From a virus, in the IMG/VR virus record IMGVR_UViG_3300013094_000017, positions 124,001 to 188,000 of that record: a DNA stretch of 64,000 nucleotides; one strand, 5' to 3'. Positions 63,321 to 64,000 of the stretch are shown here, in pieces. Position 1 is the stretch's first letter; every line of letters begins with the position of its first letter. The position numbers were made by a program, and so were the translations under genes. The notes under the pieces were generated by a model that was not told the DNA's origin, ran no database searches, and was given only the letters and a program-made list of their open reading frames with translations.

Positions 63321-63420
63321 AAACTGCGTTAGATAACGTCTTATTTGACCATCATAGAACCATTCGATAATAGTACATCGGCGTTAAACCGAAGCTCCTT
63401 GTGTTTTCTGTATACGCATC

Positions 63421-64000
63421 TTAATTGTCTGCCTTAGGTTTCAATACTTGACTCAATGCTTGACGTTCCGGTACAACCTCGCCAGCGATTGTAGCAGTAT
63501 TATTATTATTGATAAAGCTAGTTTTTTGTGTTTGACGTGTTAGGCTATTGTCTGCCGGCAATCCGTCGACTGGTTTATTAGTCATTGTCATGCGCACATT
63601 ATCTTCAAATTTAATCCAATTTCTACCATTCCAACGGAACAGTCTGTTAGGGAAATAATCAGTGCGTAGATGGAATTGACCATCTACCACGCCATCTGGA
63701 AAACTAGCACCAAATGTATATGGAGCACCGTTAGGTGTTTTATTATCACCAGTTAAATATCCAACGTAGAAATCCTTATCTGGACTGCGTAATACCATGC
63801 TAGCATCAAGTGCAGCAGTTTCGCTGTCTACAGTATCAGTGTCATCGCTGGCATCTGCTGTGTTAACAATTCCGTTGTCACGGGTAGGAATAACATAGAA
63901 TTGATTTGTGTCGTAGCCACTTAACGGAGCATCTGCTTCTGCTTGGGCAATAATAGCATCATTGATAGCAATATTTTGATTGTATGTACTGATGATATCA
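63421..64000 (-). CDS. Neck protein (T4 gp14-like), C-terminal part, cut by the window
   Basis: The minus-strand frame is open to the window end, with at least 192 codons visible; the start lies beyond 64000. The conserved-looking part is DFYVGYLTGDNKTPNGAP, GQFHLRTDYFPNRLFRWNG and WIKFEDNVRMTMTNK, followed by an Asn/Thr-rich tail ending KPKADN. Its place directly before a gp15-like gene suggests gp14, the neck protein that sits on top of gp13 and receives the tail, since T4 order is 13-14-15. The call rests mainly on position and general resemblance. Confidence 0.55.
   Translation of the reverse strand, partial: DIISTYNQNIAINDAIIAQAEADAPLSGYDTNQFYVIPTRDNGIVNTADASDDTDTVDSETAALDASMVLRSPDKDFYVGYLTGDNKTPNGAPYTFGASFPDGVVDGQFHLRTDYFPNRLFRWNGRNWIKFEDNVRMTMTNKPVDGLPADNSLTRQTQKTSFINNNNTATIAGEVVPERQALSQVLKPKADN

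Noticed and set aside
1-64000. Prophage attachment sites, integrase or transposon
   Set aside because: No integrase, transposase or flanking direct repeats seen; the only mobile element is the HNH endonuclease with its remnant.

Overview
This window looks like part of the genome of a tailed phage of the T4 superfamily (contractile-tail myovirus), AT-rich and most like the marine T4-like phages. The evidence is a T4-ordered head block (portal gp20, acidic prohead core protein, protease gp21, scaffold gp22, major capsid gp23), gp15-like and gp14-like neck/tail genes at the right end, and repeated copies of an (N)ATAAATA octamer that matches T4-type late promoters. There is no integrase, tRNA, rRNA, CRISPR array or host housekeeping gene. 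The host cannot be named from the sequence.

Layout. 1-8.4 kb: end of a tape-measure-like gene, then the head morphogenesis block, closed by a strong terminator after gp23. 8.4-10.3 kb: small accessory island with an HNH/NUMOD3 homing endonuclease, three small unknown genes and a decayed endonuclease tail. 10.4-49.6 kb: about 39 kb of virion surface and fibre genes, with one 2,474-aa protein carrying ten helical repeats, several long fibres built from collagen-like Gly-X-Y tracts, 17-residue NxAIG solenoid repeats and GALxVxGG modules, three C-terminal S74 self-cleaving chaperones, and three 7-bladed RCC1 propeller proteins alternating with a DUF4376-like gene and a 2OG-Fe(II) oxygenase-like gene. 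49.6-61.5 kb: a surface-chemistry island of two methyltransferases, a TPR-glycosyltransferase, GT2, GT9-like and GT4 transferases, a GT-A pair of which one copy looks catalytically dead, two sulfotransferases, a NodU-type carbamoyltransferase, a HAD phosphatase, a CxxCxxCC protein and an APS-kinase-like protein. 61.5-64 kb (minus strand): Nudix hydrolase, gp15-like tail sheath stabiliser and the end of a gp14-like neck protein.

Regulation. Head and fibre genes carry late-type octamers; in three places the octamer ends exactly 5 nt before the ATG, which predicts leaderless mRNAs. The accessory island and the surface-chemistry island instead have near-perfect sigma70 promoters (TTGAC[A/T]-N17-TATAAT-like) at 8435, 49628 and 54110, suggesting early expression by unmodified host RNA polymerase.

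The strongest candidate for something new is the 49.6-61.5 kb island. It combines sugar transfer, methylation, carbamoylation and sulfation (with its own candidate PAPS-forming kinase) next to an unusually large fibre cluster. It could decorate virion fibres or remodel the host surface during infection; the sequence does not decide between these.
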